Source: CAWBRT01 sp050015355 (lineage in GTDB: Bacteria; Acidobacteriota; Terriglobia; Terriglobales; Acidobacteriaceae). From it: a stretch of DNA of 59,445 nucleotides. Positions 1-9,440 of the stretch are shown here, in pieces. The stretch lies in contig JBEKBO010000016.1 in NCBI GenBank assembly GCA_050015355.1, forward strand, positions 1 to 59,445, written 5' to 3'. Both the position numbers and the translations under genes were made by a program. The first letter of the stretch is position 1, and each line of letters opens with the position of its first letter. A model generated the notes under the pieces. The model was not told the DNA's origin and ran no database searches. It worked only from the letters and a program-made list of their open reading frames with translations.

Positions 1-10
1 AGGACTGATC

Positions 11-1468
11 GTGGCGATCGAATTCAAACTGCCGGAACTGGGCGAAAACATCGAATCGGGCGACTTGGTCCGGGTGATAGTTTCGCCCGGTGCGCAGGTG
101 AACGCAGGTGATCCCGTCATTGAACTGGAGACAGACAAGGCGGTCATCGAGGTTCCGTCGACGATCTCGGGCACAGTCGGCGAGATCAAGGTCAAGCAGG
201 GCGACAAACTCAAGGTGGGTCAGGTGATCTTTACTCTTGCGGAGGGCAAGGCCGCCGAAACAAAAGCGACCCCGACGGCCGAGGCGGAGTCCACCACCGC
301 CGCACCCGCTCAGGAGGCTCCGTCGGCAGGCGCTCCACAGGAGCAACCGAAGCCCGTGGCTGCCGGCCGCGCGCCTCAGGACTTCAGAACTCAGGAAGCT
401 GCCCGCGATACCTACGCGCGTGCTCGCGAATTGGAGGGAAAGAGCGAGGAGGAGGCTTTTCCGCCCGATGTTCGCCGGGAAGAACCGCAGCCGGTCGTTC
501 CTGCTCAATTGACGAAGACGGCCGGGCCGGAGCACCGTCCTCCGTTGCCGGCTTCTCCCGCGGTTCGCCGTTTGGCGCGCGAACTTGGGGTCGACGTCTA
601 CAACGTGCGCGGCAGCGGTGCGGGCGAGCGCATCCTGGAAGAAGACGTTAAGGCTTACGCTAAATCGGTGATCGGCAGTGCCGGCGCGGCCATAGCGGGA
701 GCCGCCATGGGATCGGGATTCGTGCGTCCGGCGCCGCAACTGCCGGACTTTTCCAAGTGGGGGCCCATCGAGAAAGTTTCGATGCGCGCCATCCGCCGCA
801 AGACCGCCGAGCATCTTGCCGAGGCTTGGAATACCATCCCGCACGTCACGCAGCACGATCTGGCCGACATCACCGAACTGGAAGAGCTGCGCAAGCGCTT
901 CTCCGCCAAGGCCGAGGTCGCCGGCGGCAAGATGACCGTCACGGCGATTGCGCTCAAGGTCGTGGCTTCGGCGCTCAAGGTGTTTCCGCAGTTCAATGCC
1001 AGCGTCGATGTGCGTGGCGAAGAGGTCATCTACAAGCGTTATATTCACATCGGCGTTGCAGTCGATACCGATCGCGGATTGCTGGTGCCGGTGATTCGCG
1101 ACGTGGACCGCAAGAACATCGTCGAGCTGGCCGTGGAGCTGGCGCAGATTTCGCTCAAGGCGCGCAACAAAAAGCTCACCCCCGAGGACATGGAGGGAGG
1201 GACCTTTACCATCACCAATCTTGGCGGTGTTGGGGGCACGTACTTCACTCCGATCGTGAATTATCCGGAGGTCGCTATCCTCGGCATGTCGCGTTCGCGG
1301 ATCGAGCCGGTGTGGGCAAAGGACAAAGACAAGTTTGAGCCGCGGCTGATGCTGCCGGTTTCCCTCTCCTACGATCATCGCTTGATCGATGGAGCCGATG
1401 CCGCGCGCTTCGTACGATGGGTCGTAGAGGCCCTGGAACAGCCGTTCCTGTTGTCAGTGCAAGGATAG
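11..1468 (+). CDS. Dihydrolipoamide acetyltransferase, E2 of a 2-oxoacid (pyruvate) dehydrogenase complex
   Basis: E2 core enzyme: transfers the acyl group from its lipoyl arm to CoA in the cytosolic pyruvate (or related 2-oxoacid) dehydrogenase complex. One N-terminal lipoyl domain (residues 1-78) has the lipoylated lysine in ETDKAV (K43). An Ala/Pro/Glu-rich linker follows, then a peripheral subunit-binding domain at about 180-217 (SPAVRRLARELGV), and the catalytic acyltransferase domain from about 250 ending with DHRLIDG (H456, D460). The start is GTG, preceded by AGGA at the window edge, so the E1 gene should lie just upstream, outside the window. The next gene, an E3, is 59 bp downstream on the same strand, supporting one complex operon. 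At 485 aa with a single lipoyl domain it is a typical size. Pyruvate rather than branched-chain specificity is inferred. Confidence 0.95.
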   Translation: MAIEFKLPELGENIESGDLVRVIVSPGAQVNAGDPVIELETDKAVIEVPSTISGTVGEIKVKQGDKLKVGQVIFTLAEGKAAETKATPTAEAESTTAAPAQEAPSAGAPQEQPKPVAAGRAPQDFRTQEAARDTYARARELEGKSEEEAFPPDVRREEPQPVVPAQLTKTAGPEHRPPLPASPAVRRLARELGVDVYNVRGSGAGERILEEDVKAYAKSVIGSAGAAIAGAAMGSGFVRPAPQLPDFSKWGPIEKVSMRAIRRKTAEHLAEAWNTIPHVTQHDLADITELEELRKRFSAKAEVAGGKMTVTAIALKVVASALKVFPQFNASVDVRGEEVIYKRYIHIGVAVDTDRGLLVPVIRDVDRKNIVELAVELAQISLKARNKKLTPEDMEGGTFTITNLGGVGGTYFTPIVNYPEVAILGMSRSRIEPVWAKDKDKFEPRLMLPVSLSYDHRLIDGADAARFVRWVVEALEQPFLLSVQG

Positions 1469-1527
1469 CCACCCCAACCAGACGCAAAGTCGGCGTCTGC
1501 CGGGGACCCCGGATAGGAAATCAAGAG

Positions 1528-2985
1528 ATGGCAGAGAATACCTCGCCGAACGCCCCGGCAACGGCAACGCCAGCCGGGAACCCCATCAACCTCGCCGTAA
1601 TTGGCGGCGGGCCGGGCGGCTATGCCGCCGCTTTCCTCGCCAACGATCTCGGCATGAAAGTTACGTTGATCGACCTGGAAAAAAATCCGGGTGGCGTATG
1701 CCTGTACCGAGGCTGCATTCCCTCGAAGGCGCTGCTGCACGTCGCGGCCGTTATCAACGAAGCCCAGCACTCCTCGACCTGGGGAGTGGAGTTCGCCGCG
1801 CCCAAGATCGACGTGAACAAGTTGCGGTCGTTCAAGGAAGGCGTCGTCAACAAGCTCACCGGCGGGCTTGGCATGATCTCCAAGCAGCGCAAGATGACTT
1901 ATATTCAGGGACGCGCGAGCTTTGTCGATTCCAAGACCTTGCGCGTGGAGAAGCTCGGAGGCGGGGAAGAGACGCTGAGTTTCGATCGCATCCTGATCGC
2001 GACTGGTTCGCGGCCCGCCACCATTCCGGCGCTTTCCATCAAGAGCCCGCGGGTGATGGACTCGACCGGAGCCCTCAACCTTGAAGAGGTGCCGAAGAGT
2101 CTGCTGGTGGTTGGCGGAGGCTATATCGGCCTGGAAATGGGGACGGTCTACTCCGCGCTGGGCAGCCGCGTCAGCGTAGTTGAAATGCTGGACGGCCTGC
2201 TTCCCGGCGCCGACCGCGACCTGGTTCTGCCGCTGCACAAACGGCTCGAAAAACAGTTCGAGAGCATTATGCTCAAGACCTCCGTCGAGTCGCTGAAAGA
2301 GGAGAGCGGCGGAATTCGCGTGACCTTCAAGGGCGACGTTCGCGAGAAGGAGAAAGTTTACGACCGGGTTCTCATCTCGGTGGGACGGCGTCCGAACTCG
2401 CAGATCCCCGGCCTGGAAAAAACGAAGGTCGTCGTCGGGCCCAAAGGTTTCATCGAGGTCAACCGGCAGTTGCAGACCGCCGATCCGGCGATTTATGCCA
2501 TTGGCGACGTGGTCGGAGAGCCGATGTTGGCCCACAAAGCCTCGCACGAGGGCCGCACGGCGGTGGAACATATGTCGGGCAAGAAGGTGTCTTTTGAGCC
2601 ATATGCGATTCCCGCCGTCGTCTTCACCGATCCCGAAATCGCCTGGGCCGGACTGACGGAAACGCAGGCGAAAAACGAAGGACGCGAAGTCAAAGTCGCG
2701 AAATTTCCATGGGGCGCTTCCGGCCGGGCGGTCACGCTCGATCGCACCGAGGGGATCACCAAACTGGTGATCGATCCAAAAACGGAGCGCATCCTTGGCA
2801 TCGGCCTGTGTGGACCCTCGGCAGGCGAGATGATCGCCGAAGGCGTGCTGGCAATCGAGATGGGAGCGACCGCGATGGATCTCGAACTGACCATCCACCC
2901 GCATCCAACGCTCTCGGAAACCATCATGGAAGCCGCCGAGGTCTTCTACGGGACCAGCACCGATATGTACCGGCCGAAACGGTAG
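1528..2985 (+). CDS. lpdA: Dihydrolipoamide dehydrogenase (E3)
   Basis: FAD-dependent E3 that reoxidises dihydrolipoamide with NAD+. In the 485-aa product I see the FAD-binding VIGGGPGGYAAAF (about 24-36), the redox disulfide in GVCLYRGCIPSKA (C58, C63), a second Rossmann motif LLVVGGGYIGLEMG for NAD, an IGDVVGEPMLAHKA segment, and the C-terminal catalytic HPHPTLSE (H459, E464). The frame is open back to 1417, but the ATG at 1528 is preferred: it has GGAAATCAAGAG upstream and begins a short Pro/Ala/Thr tail just before the Rossmann fold. It lies directly after E2 and is probably co-transcribed with it. Confidence 0.95.
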   Translation: MAENTSPNAPATATPAGNPINLAVIGGGPGGYAAAFLANDLGMKVTLIDLEKNPGGVCLYRGCIPSKALLHVAAVINEAQHSSTWGVEFAAPKIDVNKLRSFKEGVVNKLTGGLGMISKQRKMTYIQGRASFVDSKTLRVEKLGGGEETLSFDRILIATGSRPATIPALSIKSPRVMDSTGALNLEEVPKSLLVVGGGYIGLEMGTVYSALGSRVSVVEMLDGLLPGADRDLVLPLHKRLEKQFESIMLKTSVESLKEESGGIRVTFKGDVREKEKVYDRVLISVGRRPNSQIPGLEKTKVVVGPKGFIEVNRQLQTADPAIYAIGDVVGEPMLAHKASHEGRTAVEHMSGKKVSFEPYAIPAVVFTDPEIAWAGLTETQAKNEGREVKVAKFPWGASGRAVTLDRTEGITKLVIDPKTERILGIGLCGPSAGEMIAEGVLAIEMGATAMDLELTIHPHPTLSETIMEAAEVFYGTSTDMYRPKR

Positions 2986-3003
2986 TAGTTCTCAGTATCA
3001 GAC

Positions 3004-3093
3004 TGTCATGGCGAGCGAAGTCGAGCCATCTTTTGTTTCTGCTACCGAAAACAAAGGGTGGCTCCACTCCGCTTCGCTCCGGTCGCCATGACA
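3004..3093. repeat. Long imperfect inverted repeat downstream of lpdA
   Basis: TGTCATGGCGA (3004-3014) is exactly complementary to TCGCCATGACA (3083-3093), and inner segments GCGAAG...CTTCGC extend the stem. It lies between two convergent genes and could end transcription from both sides. The GTCATGGCGAGCGAAGTCGA type of sequence resembles dispersed intergenic repeats I associate with Acidobacteriota genomes. That association is from memory and not verified. Confidence 0.5.
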
Positions 3094-3130
3094 TTCCAAT
3101 CGAAATTTGGAGCTGAGAGCCGGGAGCTGT

Positions 3131-4180
3131 TTACGCTCCGCGCACCAGCAGGTGCAGGAGCCAGTAACCTGCGGCCGAGACCAGCGCAGAGGCCGGAATC
3201 GTCACCACCCAAGCCCACACAATGCGCTGCGCCACGCCCCAGCGAACCGCCGAAAGCCGGACCGTGGTGCCGACGCCGATGATGGCTCCCGTAATCGTGT
3301 GTGTCGTGCTCACAGGGATGCCGGCCATCGCGGTTCCAAACAGGGTGATGGCGCCGGCAGCCTCTGCACAGAACCCGCCCACGGGTTTCAGCTTGGTGAT
3401 CTTTGAGCCCATCGTGTGGACAATGCGCCAGCCTCCGAAGTAAGTACCCATCGCGATCGCGGCGTTGGCGGCCAGAATGATGGGCCAGTGGTACTTGCCC
3501 CAGTCGTGGGCTACGTCAAACCGGGTCATCAGGCCGCCGGCATAAAGCGCTCCGGCGATGATCCCCATGGTCTTCTGCGCGTCATTGCCGCCATGCCCGA
3601 GGCTGTAGCAAGCCGCCGAAACCAGTTGCAGTTTGCGGAACCAGGTGTCGACCTGCCTTGGAGCGCTCCTTCGGAATATCCAGGACACGATGACCATGAA
3701 CGTGAAGCCCATGGCGAGTCCCATAACCGGCGCAATAAAAATGAACAGGATGGTTTTCGTCCAGCCGCCCGCAATGATGACTCCGAAGGCCTTGCCCCAA
3801 CCCCGGACGATTGCGGCCCGCGCTATCGCCGCCCCGGCGTAGGCGCCAATCAGCGCATGCGAGGATGAAGTCGGCAGGCCCCACCACCAAGTCAGCAGAT
3901 CCCAGACGCAGGCGCCCAGCAGTCCAGCCAATACTACGTACTGCGTCACAATCTCCAGATCGATCATGCCGTGGCCGATGGTCTTGGCCACCGCCGTCCC
4001 AAAAAAGAAAGCAGCTGCAAAATTAAAGAAGGCAGCCCAGACGACGGCCAATTTTGGCGACAATACCCGCGTGGAAACCACCGTGGCGATACTGTTGGCC
4101 GCGTCGTGAAAGCCGTTCAGAAAGTCGAATGTAAGTGCGACCAGGACGGTTAGAACAAGCAGGAGGATATCTAAGCTCAC
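3131..4180 (-). CDS. pit: PiT-family inorganic phosphate transporter
   Basis: Low-affinity phosphate:cation symporter of the inner membrane. The 349-aa protein has the PiT signature twice: DFLNGFHDAANSIATVVSTR near the N terminus and GHGGNDAQKTMGII in the middle, the inverted duplication typical of the family. Many hydrophobic segments are visible (for example LAVVWAAFFNFAAAFFFG and AAGAITLFGTAMAGIPVSTTH). It follows a DUF47 gene on the same strand with a 93-bp gap, a very common pairing (pit with a PhoU-like accessory protein). The start at 4180 gives the usual MSLDILLLVLTVLVAL first helix. H+ versus Na+ coupling cannot be told. Confidence 0.93.
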   Translation of the reverse strand: MSLDILLLVLTVLVALTFDFLNGFHDAANSIATVVSTRVLSPKLAVVWAAFFNFAAAFFFGTAVAKTIGHGMIDLEIVTQYVVLAGLLGACVWDLLTWWWGLPTSSSHALIGAYAGAAIARAAIVRGWGKAFGVIIAGGWTKTILFIFIAPVMGLAMGFTFMVIVSWIFRRSAPRQVDTWFRKLQLVSAACYSLGHGGNDAQKTMGIIAGALYAGGLMTRFDVAHDWGKYHWPIILAANAAIAMGTYFGGWRIVHTMGSKITKLKPVGGFCAEAAGAITLFGTAMAGIPVSTTHTITGAIIGVGTTVRLSAVRWGVAQRIVWAWVVTIPASALVSAAGYWLLHLLVRGA

Positions 4181-4273
4181 AGGCAGGTTTCCTCAAAGCT
4201 GCGATACCTGCCCGCGATGGAGTGGGCGCCCGCGCATGCAGGATGGACGATGGCCGTGGAATTGTCGGTGTGG

Positions 4274-4885
4274 TCAGGCATGTTTCAGAACCACAGTTTC
4301 CAACACGTTTGCGGCGTCTTCGGCCTTGTCTGTGGCCATCTCCAGGACCTCAAGCAATTCTTTATTCTTAATCAGGCGCACGGGGTCTGTTTCTTCTTCG
4401 AAAATCTTCCCAATCGCACCCCGGCAAATGGTATCGGCCATATTTTCCAGCCGATTGATCTCTACGCAGTGCGGCAGAATTCCGTCCGGCTTCTCAAGCA
4501 TCGCCACTGCCTTGGACAATTCTTCCGCTTGCCGCACAATTACCGACGCCAACTCCGCCGCAGCCGCTGGAGGGCAATCGATCTTGTAGATAATAAGGCG
4601 GTCACTCGCGCCATTCACGCGATCGAGAACGTCGTCCAGGCGCGAAGTAAGTTCGGCGATGTCTTCGCGGTCGAAGGGGGTGATGAACGTCTGGTTCAGC
4701 TTGACATAGACCTTGTGGGTCATTTCATCGCCGCGACGTTCAAGTTCCTTGATGCGGTTTACCGAATCCTGAACCTGCTGGAAATTGAGAAAAAGGTCGC
4801 GCAAAACTGTCGCAGCCTGCGCGACGTTGTTGGCAATTTCCACGAACATGTCGAAGAACTGAGTGTCTCGCGGGATCAATCGCAT
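4274..4885 (-). CDS. DUF47 (PhoU-like) phosphate transport accessory protein
   Basis: 203-aa all-helical cytosolic protein of the DUF47 family, which almost always sits beside a PiT gene and is thought to modulate phosphate uptake. Recognisable features are the start MRLIPRDTQFFDMFVEIANN, the heptad-rich ELERRGDEMTHKVYVKL, FITPFDREDIAELTSRLDDVLD, and a C-terminal ENMADTICRG segment. The frame extends upstream to 4936, but the ATG at 4885 gives the canonical family N terminus. The gene precedes pit on the same strand and is probably co-transcribed with it. Confidence 0.88.
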   Translation of the reverse strand: MRLIPRDTQFFDMFVEIANNVAQAATVLRDLFLNFQQVQDSVNRIKELERRGDEMTHKVYVKLNQTFITPFDREDIAELTSRLDDVLDRVNGASDRLIIYKIDCPPAAAAELASVIVRQAEELSKAVAMLEKPDGILPHCVEINRLENMADTICRGAIGKIFEEETDPVRLIKNKELLEVLEMATDKAEDAANVLETVVLKHA

Positions 4886-5012
4886 GAGATATCGAAACCT
4901 GTAGCGCCGGTGCGTTACAGACGCCTGCGCTTGCATTATTAAAGTCAGGTTAATATCTCATCCGGGCGGGTCAGCGTCAAACTGTCTTGGCCTGCTATAC
5001 TTAAGGTTTCGC

Positions 5013-5615
5013 TCAGACCTTTTCAACCTGCTGCCTCAGCGTCGCGAACCCTCTTCGTAAGCCTCTCAAAATCAAGCGGATCGCAAGCCCCAGCGCAAGT
5101 ATACAGAGGATCGCCACGATGGCCGCCGCATAGGGATGAACCATCGCCAGCCACGTCAGACCCACGGCAGCGCCATCTTCCGCGGTGCTCACCATGAAGT
5201 TGGTCAGAGGCTCGGGCGTGGCGTTGACACCGATGCGAAGCGCCGTCTTCCCGGCATGTGCGGCGAAGGCGACAGCCGCCCCCAGCGCCGACGCGGCCAG
5301 TTGCCATTGCGGCGGCAACTGCGATCCGGCCTGATAGGCCAACAGAGCGGCTACCGGAATTCGCACGAAGGTGTGCAGAAAATTCCAGACAACGTCGAAA
5401 TAGGGAATCTTGTCGGCAACGATTTCAACCAGGAAAAGAGCCCCGCTAATTCCAATCGTCCACCAGGAATCCAGCAGACTCAATGCCGGCGCGAGTGAAA
5501 CCAGGTCCGCACGAGACAGCAGACCGAGCGTCAGGACAGTGGCATAGACATTGATCCCGGCAGCAAAACTGGTTGCGATAATCACCGGCAAAAGCTGCTG
5601 CGAGTACGGCTGCAT
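5013..5615 (-). CDS. DUF4126-type integral membrane protein
   Basis: 200-aa membrane protein with about five hydrophobic segments. Features matching the DUF4126 family are LPVIIATSFAAGINVYATVL at the N terminus, EIVADKIPYFDVVWNFLHTF, and the GKTALRIGVNATPEPLTNF loop. Function is unknown. It lies 128 bp from the DUF47 start on the same strand and could be expressed separately. No signal peptide beyond the first transmembrane helix is seen. Confidence 0.75.
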   Translation of the reverse strand: MQPYSQQLLPVIIATSFAAGINVYATVLTLGLLSRADLVSLAPALSLLDSWWTIGISGALFLVEIVADKIPYFDVVWNFLHTFVRIPVAALLAYQAGSQLPPQWQLAASALGAAVAFAAHAGKTALRIGVNATPEPLTNFMVSTAEDGAAVGLTWLAMVHPYAAAIVAILCILALGLAIRLILRGLRRGFATLRQQVEKV

Positions 5616-5671
5616 AGGTCGGGAGCAAAACCACCAATGAAGGATGCTTCAAATCCGGAATAGGCTTTCCC

Positions 5672-5702
5672 ACAAAAACCGAAGGGCCGCACATGGCGGC
5701 CC
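5672..5702 (-). terminator. Probable rho-independent terminator of the 75-aa gene
   Basis: Read on the minus strand: stem GGGCCGC / GCGGCCC (5684-5690 with 5696-5702) with a 5-nt loop, followed after four bases by a run of five Ts. It lies 27 bp past the stop of the 5729-5956 gene. Confidence 0.5.
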
Positions 5703-5728
5703 GGCGTGTTTACCCAATGCGGGTACGT

Positions 5729-5956
5729 CTACAGCGTTGATTCAATCTCGAAACCCCACGCCTCAAGAAGAGGTTCGGGAATGTATTTCGAATTCTTGTT
5801 GCGACGCGCCCACTCGCGAAGACGAGTTGAGCGGATGTACTGATCAGGTTGCAGTTTGAATTCGCGAACGACCTGCTCGAATTCAGTGATGGTTGGAGTC
5901 ACCGGTCCAATCGGCTCCGGCTTGCCCCAATTAGGATTGCCGCGTCTCTTTGCCAT
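5729..5956 (-). CDS. Small conserved hypothetical protein, 75 aa
   Basis: The ATG at 5956 has a good ribosome site (AGGA, 8 nt upstream) and gives MAKRRGNPNWGKPEP; the frame is open nine codons further upstream but without support. The product has a basic, Gly/Pro-rich head and a C-terminal half with repeated Arg/Trp (STRLREWARRNKNSKYIPEP), which looks helical and possibly nucleic-acid binding. I do not recognise a named family. A candidate terminator follows immediately. Confidence 0.6.
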   Translation of the reverse strand: MAKRRGNPNWGKPEPIGPVTPTITEFEQVVREFKLQPDQYIRSTRLREWARRNKNSKYIPEPLLEAWGFEIESTL

Positions 5957-6429
5957 AAACTCAGTCCTACCCTCTGCGATCAAATCGATCAGATTTTATG
6001 TTTTCCGGGAATCTTGCGTCTGGGATCTTTTTCTTTAGACTCTGAGAGCCTTGAAAAAGTTTCGGCCAGTCTGTCCGGAACTTTACTGATGGGTTGATAT
6101 GTTCGGCCAAAAACATCTCATTCTACGATGTTTTTGCAGGTTGGGCAACAAATTATACCCAAAAGAGATCATCAAAGCCGGGGTTCGTCGGTGGGAAAAG
6201 GCCCGGTGTAATCTCCGTAAATTATAATTAATAAAGCAGTTATCGTGAAAAATAGGAGGGCAAAGGGCGGCCGCTGTTGATTCCCGGAAGCCACGGCCTC
6301 AGACGATACGCCTTCTGCCCTGTCCTGCTGCAGTTACCCGCCCCAATTCACCCCTAAGCTGCAGAAGATAGGGCAGATCCATAACTTCATCTCCGATGGG
6401 CCAAAACGGAGCTTATGGCCACTGCTTCC
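5957..6429. other. 473-bp intergenic region with two hairpins
   Basis: No convincing gene. A 10-bp perfect stem CAAAAACATC / GATGTTTTTG (6108-6117 with 6127-6136) has a T run on either strand and may terminate the symporter transcript arriving from the right. A second inverted pair, TCTGCCCT / AGGGCAGA, occupies about 6311-6376. AT-rich sequence at 6215-6255 could hold the promoter of the 5729-5956 gene. Confidence 0.4.
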
Positions 6430-7725
6430 TTAATCCCAATCCAGCGCATATGCCCTCTGAATGGTTGAATCCGGAAGCGCGTTTTCCCAGCGAGCCACCA
6501 CTAACGTGGCGATTATGTTCCCGGTCAGATTCACCGCGCTGCGGCCCATGTCCATAATTCGGTCCACGCCCATAATCATGAACAGACCCTCCATGGGTAA
6601 GCCGAATGTCGGGAGAATCGCCGAAATGATGATGATAGCCACTCCGGCGACGCCGGCCGCGCCTTTTTGAGCGACCGCCATGGTCACAAAGATCACTACC
6701 TGCTGAGCCAGGCTCAAGTGGATGCCGTAGACCTGCGCGATAAACATCACCGCCATAATGTGATAGAGCGAGCCTCCGTCCATATTGAACGCGTAACCGG
6801 TGGGAAGAACGAATCCGGCGATATGTTTCGGTACACCGAATTTTTCCAGCCTCTCCAGGGTGAGAGGCATGGCGGCTTCGCTGGACGCGGTGGTAAACGT
6901 GATCACCAGCGCCTCCCTGAATATTCGTAGGATCTGGAAAAAATTGATCTTGATCAGCACGCAGGCGATGCATAGAACAGTGACGACGAACAGGAACAGT
7001 CCCAGGTAGAGGCACCCGATCAGCTTCGCCAACGGAAGCAGCAGCTTTGTGCCATACGTGCCCACCGTAAAAGCAGCAAAGGCGAACACACCATAGGGCG
7101 TCAGCTTAATAACGTAGCGGGTGACATAGAACATTGCATCTTTGGTGGCGTCAAAAAAATCAACGATGATTTTGCCCTTGCTGCCCATGGCTGCGACTGC
7201 GATGCCAAAGAAGCAGGAAAAGAACACAATCTGCAGCAGATTGCCGCTTGTCGCGGCTTCGAATGGGTTAGTCGGAACCATGCGCGTCAGCAGGTCTACC
7301 ACCGTAATCGCTTTGGTCGCCGCAATTGCCTCGTGCGGTTGCGCATGCATGATGGGAACGCCGGCGCCAGGACGAAGCACGTTGGCGATGACAAGACCGT
7401 AGGCCATGGCGATCGTTGTCGCTCCCCAGAACCAGGCCATCGCCTTGGCGCCCAGTATGCCCATCTTTTTGAAGCTTCCGGCCCCGGCGATGCCCACGAT
7501 CAGGGTGGAAAAAATCAGGGGCACGATCAACATCTTGATCATACGAAGGAAGATATCTCCAACCGGCTTGAGCGCCGCTCCCTGGCGTGGAAAGAAGTAG
7601 CCGAACAAACCTCCGAGGAACAGCGCCACAAAGATCTGGGTGGCCAGGGGAAATCTGAACTTCTTGGGCGAAGCTGCTTTCTCTGGAGCCGCCTGTCCGG
7701 CAGGCGGTTCAACCGTTTGTGACAT
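6430..7725 (-). CDS. Dicarboxylate/amino acid:cation symporter (DAACS family, GltP/DctA-like)
   Basis: 431-aa secondary transporter of the inner membrane, importing C4-dicarboxylates or acidic amino acids with H+ or Na+. It shows the family layout: a short cytosolic head, helix FPLATQIFVALFLGGLFGYFF, the LKMLIVPLIFSTLIVGIAG-like region (here MIKMLIVPLIFSTLIVGIAG), the NMDG motif in GYAFNMDGGSLYH, and the C-terminal MGVDRIMDMGRSAVNLTGN. In the NMDG region GYAF replaces the more usual GATI, which may affect specificity. The ATG at 7725 has GGAGAT upstream and is preferred over 7767. Flanking genes are on other strands, so it looks monocistronic. Confidence 0.92.
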   Translation of the reverse strand: MSQTVEPPAGQAAPEKAASPKKFRFPLATQIFVALFLGGLFGYFFPRQGAALKPVGDIFLRMIKMLIVPLIFSTLIVGIAGAGSFKKMGILGAKAMAWFWGATTIAMAYGLVIANVLRPGAGVPIMHAQPHEAIAATKAITVVDLLTRMVPTNPFEAATSGNLLQIVFFSCFFGIAVAAMGSKGKIIVDFFDATKDAMFYVTRYVIKLTPYGVFAFAAFTVGTYGTKLLLPLAKLIGCLYLGLFLFVVTVLCIACVLIKINFFQILRIFREALVITFTTASSEAAMPLTLERLEKFGVPKHIAGFVLPTGYAFNMDGGSLYHIMAVMFIAQVYGIHLSLAQQVVIFVTMAVAQKGAAGVAGVAIIIISAILPTFGLPMEGLFMIMGVDRIMDMGRSAVNLTGNIIATLVVARWENALPDSTIQRAYALDWD

Positions 7726-7956
7726 TGTGCATATCTCCACTGCGTTTTCGGTGCAGTCCTTCAGCAATAAACTTTGGTGGGTACTCGATGGCTCAGGAGG
7801 GTATCATCGGGATGCCACCGGCAGCGGTGACGTAACTCACAAAATCACAGAAGCGGCAAATGGAGCGCTTGCAGGCCCGCCCCGGCGAAAAGCTTGGACA
7901 ACCAACGCGTCTCTGTGGTGAGATCATTCCAGCTCAAGATCAATGGAGAGGCCAAA

Positions 7957-9180
7957 ATGAAAGCCGGATTCGTGGTTGCGCCCTTGATTTCACCCCGGTT
8001 GGATCGTATTAAGCCATCTCCAAGCTCGGCAGTGACGCAGCGCGCCCGGGAACTGCGCGCCGCCGGACGTGACGTCATCAGCCTGAGCGTGGGCGAGCCG
8101 GACTTCCCTACCCCAGCCCACATTTGCCAAGGCGCCATTGAGGCTATCAATCGCGGTCAGACGCGTTATACCACGGTGGACGGCACTCCCGAGCTGAAGC
8201 AGGCGATCATCGGCAAATTCAAGCGCGAGAACGGACTTGAATACAAACCGGATCAGATCACCGTGGGCTCTGGCGCCAAGCAGGTCATCTTCAATGCCAT
8301 GATGGCAACCCTGGCACCGGGCGACGAGGTCGTGATCCCCGCTCCACACTGGGTTTCTTATACGGATATCACGCTGCTTGCCGAAGGCGTGCCCATAGTA
8401 GTCCCCTGTCCTCAGACCCAAGGTTTTAAGCTCAGAGCCGAACAACTCGATGCGGCAATCACGTCCCGGACGAAATGGATCATTCTCAACTCGCCGTGTA
8501 ATCCGACTGGCGCGGTTTACAGCCGCAATGAGTTGAAATCTCTGACCGAGGTTTTGCTGCGTCACCCGCAGGTCCATGTGCTCGCCGACGACATCTACGA
8601 GCACATCCTGTTTGATGGCCGCCAGTTCTTCACGCCCGCCCAGGTTGAACCGGAGCTGTACGAGCGGACATTAACCGTGAACGGGGTCTCGAAAGCTTAC
8701 GCCATGCCGGGATGGCGGATCGGCTACGCCGGCGGTCCGCGCGCCCTCATCAAAGCGATTGCCAAGTTGCAGGGGCAGAGCACCACGAATCCATGTTCAA
8801 TCAGCCAAGCTGCCGCCGTTGTGGCGCTCAACGGCCCGCAGGGCTTCATCCCAGAGCGTGCAGCCGCTTTCCAGCAGCGTCGCGACCGCGTGCTTGATTT
8901 GCTGAACCAAGTGCCCGGGTTGAGCTGCCACAAGCCTGAAGGCGCGTTCTATCTGTATCCGGATTGCAGCGGAGTGATCGGCAAGCGCCGTCCTGACGGG
9001 CGCCGCGTCGAGAACGACCAGGATTTTGCGATGTACCTGCTCGATTGCGCCGACGTGGCCGTCGTTCAGGGATCGGCTTATAACCTGTCTCCCTATGTCC
9101 GCATCTCGATCGCAACTTCGATGGAGTTGCTGGAGCAAGCCTGCGCGCGTATCCATCGCGCCTGCGCCGAGTTGAGCTAG
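7957..9180 (+). CDS. aspC: PLP-dependent aspartate-type aminotransferase (class I)
   Basis: 407-aa cytosolic fold-type I aminotransferase, most likely aspartate (or broad aspartate/prephenate) aminotransferase. Visible motifs: SVGEPDFPTP near the N terminus, NSPCNPTGAVY for cofactor/substrate binding, the PLP lysine K246 in VSKAYAMPGWRIGYAGG, and the C-terminal arginine region (YVRISIATSMELLEQA). The ATG at 7957 has a strong GGAGAGG ribosome site five bases upstream and is preferred over the in-frame start at 7894. It is the last recognisable host gene before the tRNA-Leu junction. The symbol is a family label; substrate is inferred. Confidence 0.9.
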   Translation: MKAGFVVAPLISPRLDRIKPSPSSAVTQRARELRAAGRDVISLSVGEPDFPTPAHICQGAIEAINRGQTRYTTVDGTPELKQAIIGKFKRENGLEYKPDQITVGSGAKQVIFNAMMATLAPGDEVVIPAPHWVSYTDITLLAEGVPIVVPCPQTQGFKLRAEQLDAAITSRTKWIILNSPCNPTGAVYSRNELKSLTEVLLRHPQVHVLADDIYEHILFDGRQFFTPAQVEPELYERTLTVNGVSKAYAMPGWRIGYAGGPRALIKAIAKLQGQSTTNPCSISQAAAVVALNGPQGFIPERAAAFQQRRDRVLDLLNQVPGLSCHKPEGAFYLYPDCSGVIGKRRPDGRRVENDQDFAMYLLDCADVAVVQGSAYNLSPYVRISIATSMELLEQACARIHRACAELS

Positions 9181-9398
9181 GACCCGCAATTTTCCCAACG
9201 CGGTTGCAGCCGCGGTTGGCGGTAGTGCAGCGGCTGTGTCAAACTGAGGGTGCTCTGGCGCGCGCGCGAACGGCGAAACCCTGTGAACCTCTTGGAATCT
9301 CTTCGGACAGAGCAGCCGATGGTCCAACCGGGATGACTGCTTTGCTGGATACTGAACTTTTGCAACAGCGAGTACTACCTCAGTTGCTTAGCACCAAG

Positions 9399-9440
9399 GC
9401 CGGGATGGCGAAACTGGCAGACGCAGCGGACTTAAAATCC
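9399..9440 (+). pseudogene. 5' half of tRNA-Leu(UAA), cut in the anticodon stem (left attachment junction)
   Basis: These 42 nt read as the first half of a tRNA-Leu: acceptor strand GCCGGGA, TG, D arm GCG...CGC (9408-9424), then anticodon arm GCGGA-CTTAAAA-TCC with anticodon TAA. Homology stops there: TTATTTATTC follows instead of the last stem bases, and no variable arm, T arm or complementary TCCCGGC acceptor strand is found downstream in the window. It is therefore a host tRNA gene broken by integration, with the junction (attL) at about 9431-9441. The 3' half should be at the element's far end, outside the window. Confidence 0.8.

Noticed and set aside
1375..2904. 509-codon open frame on the minus strand across E2/lpdA
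   Set aside because: Entirely antisense to clear enzyme genes; a high-GC mirror frame with no domain of its own.
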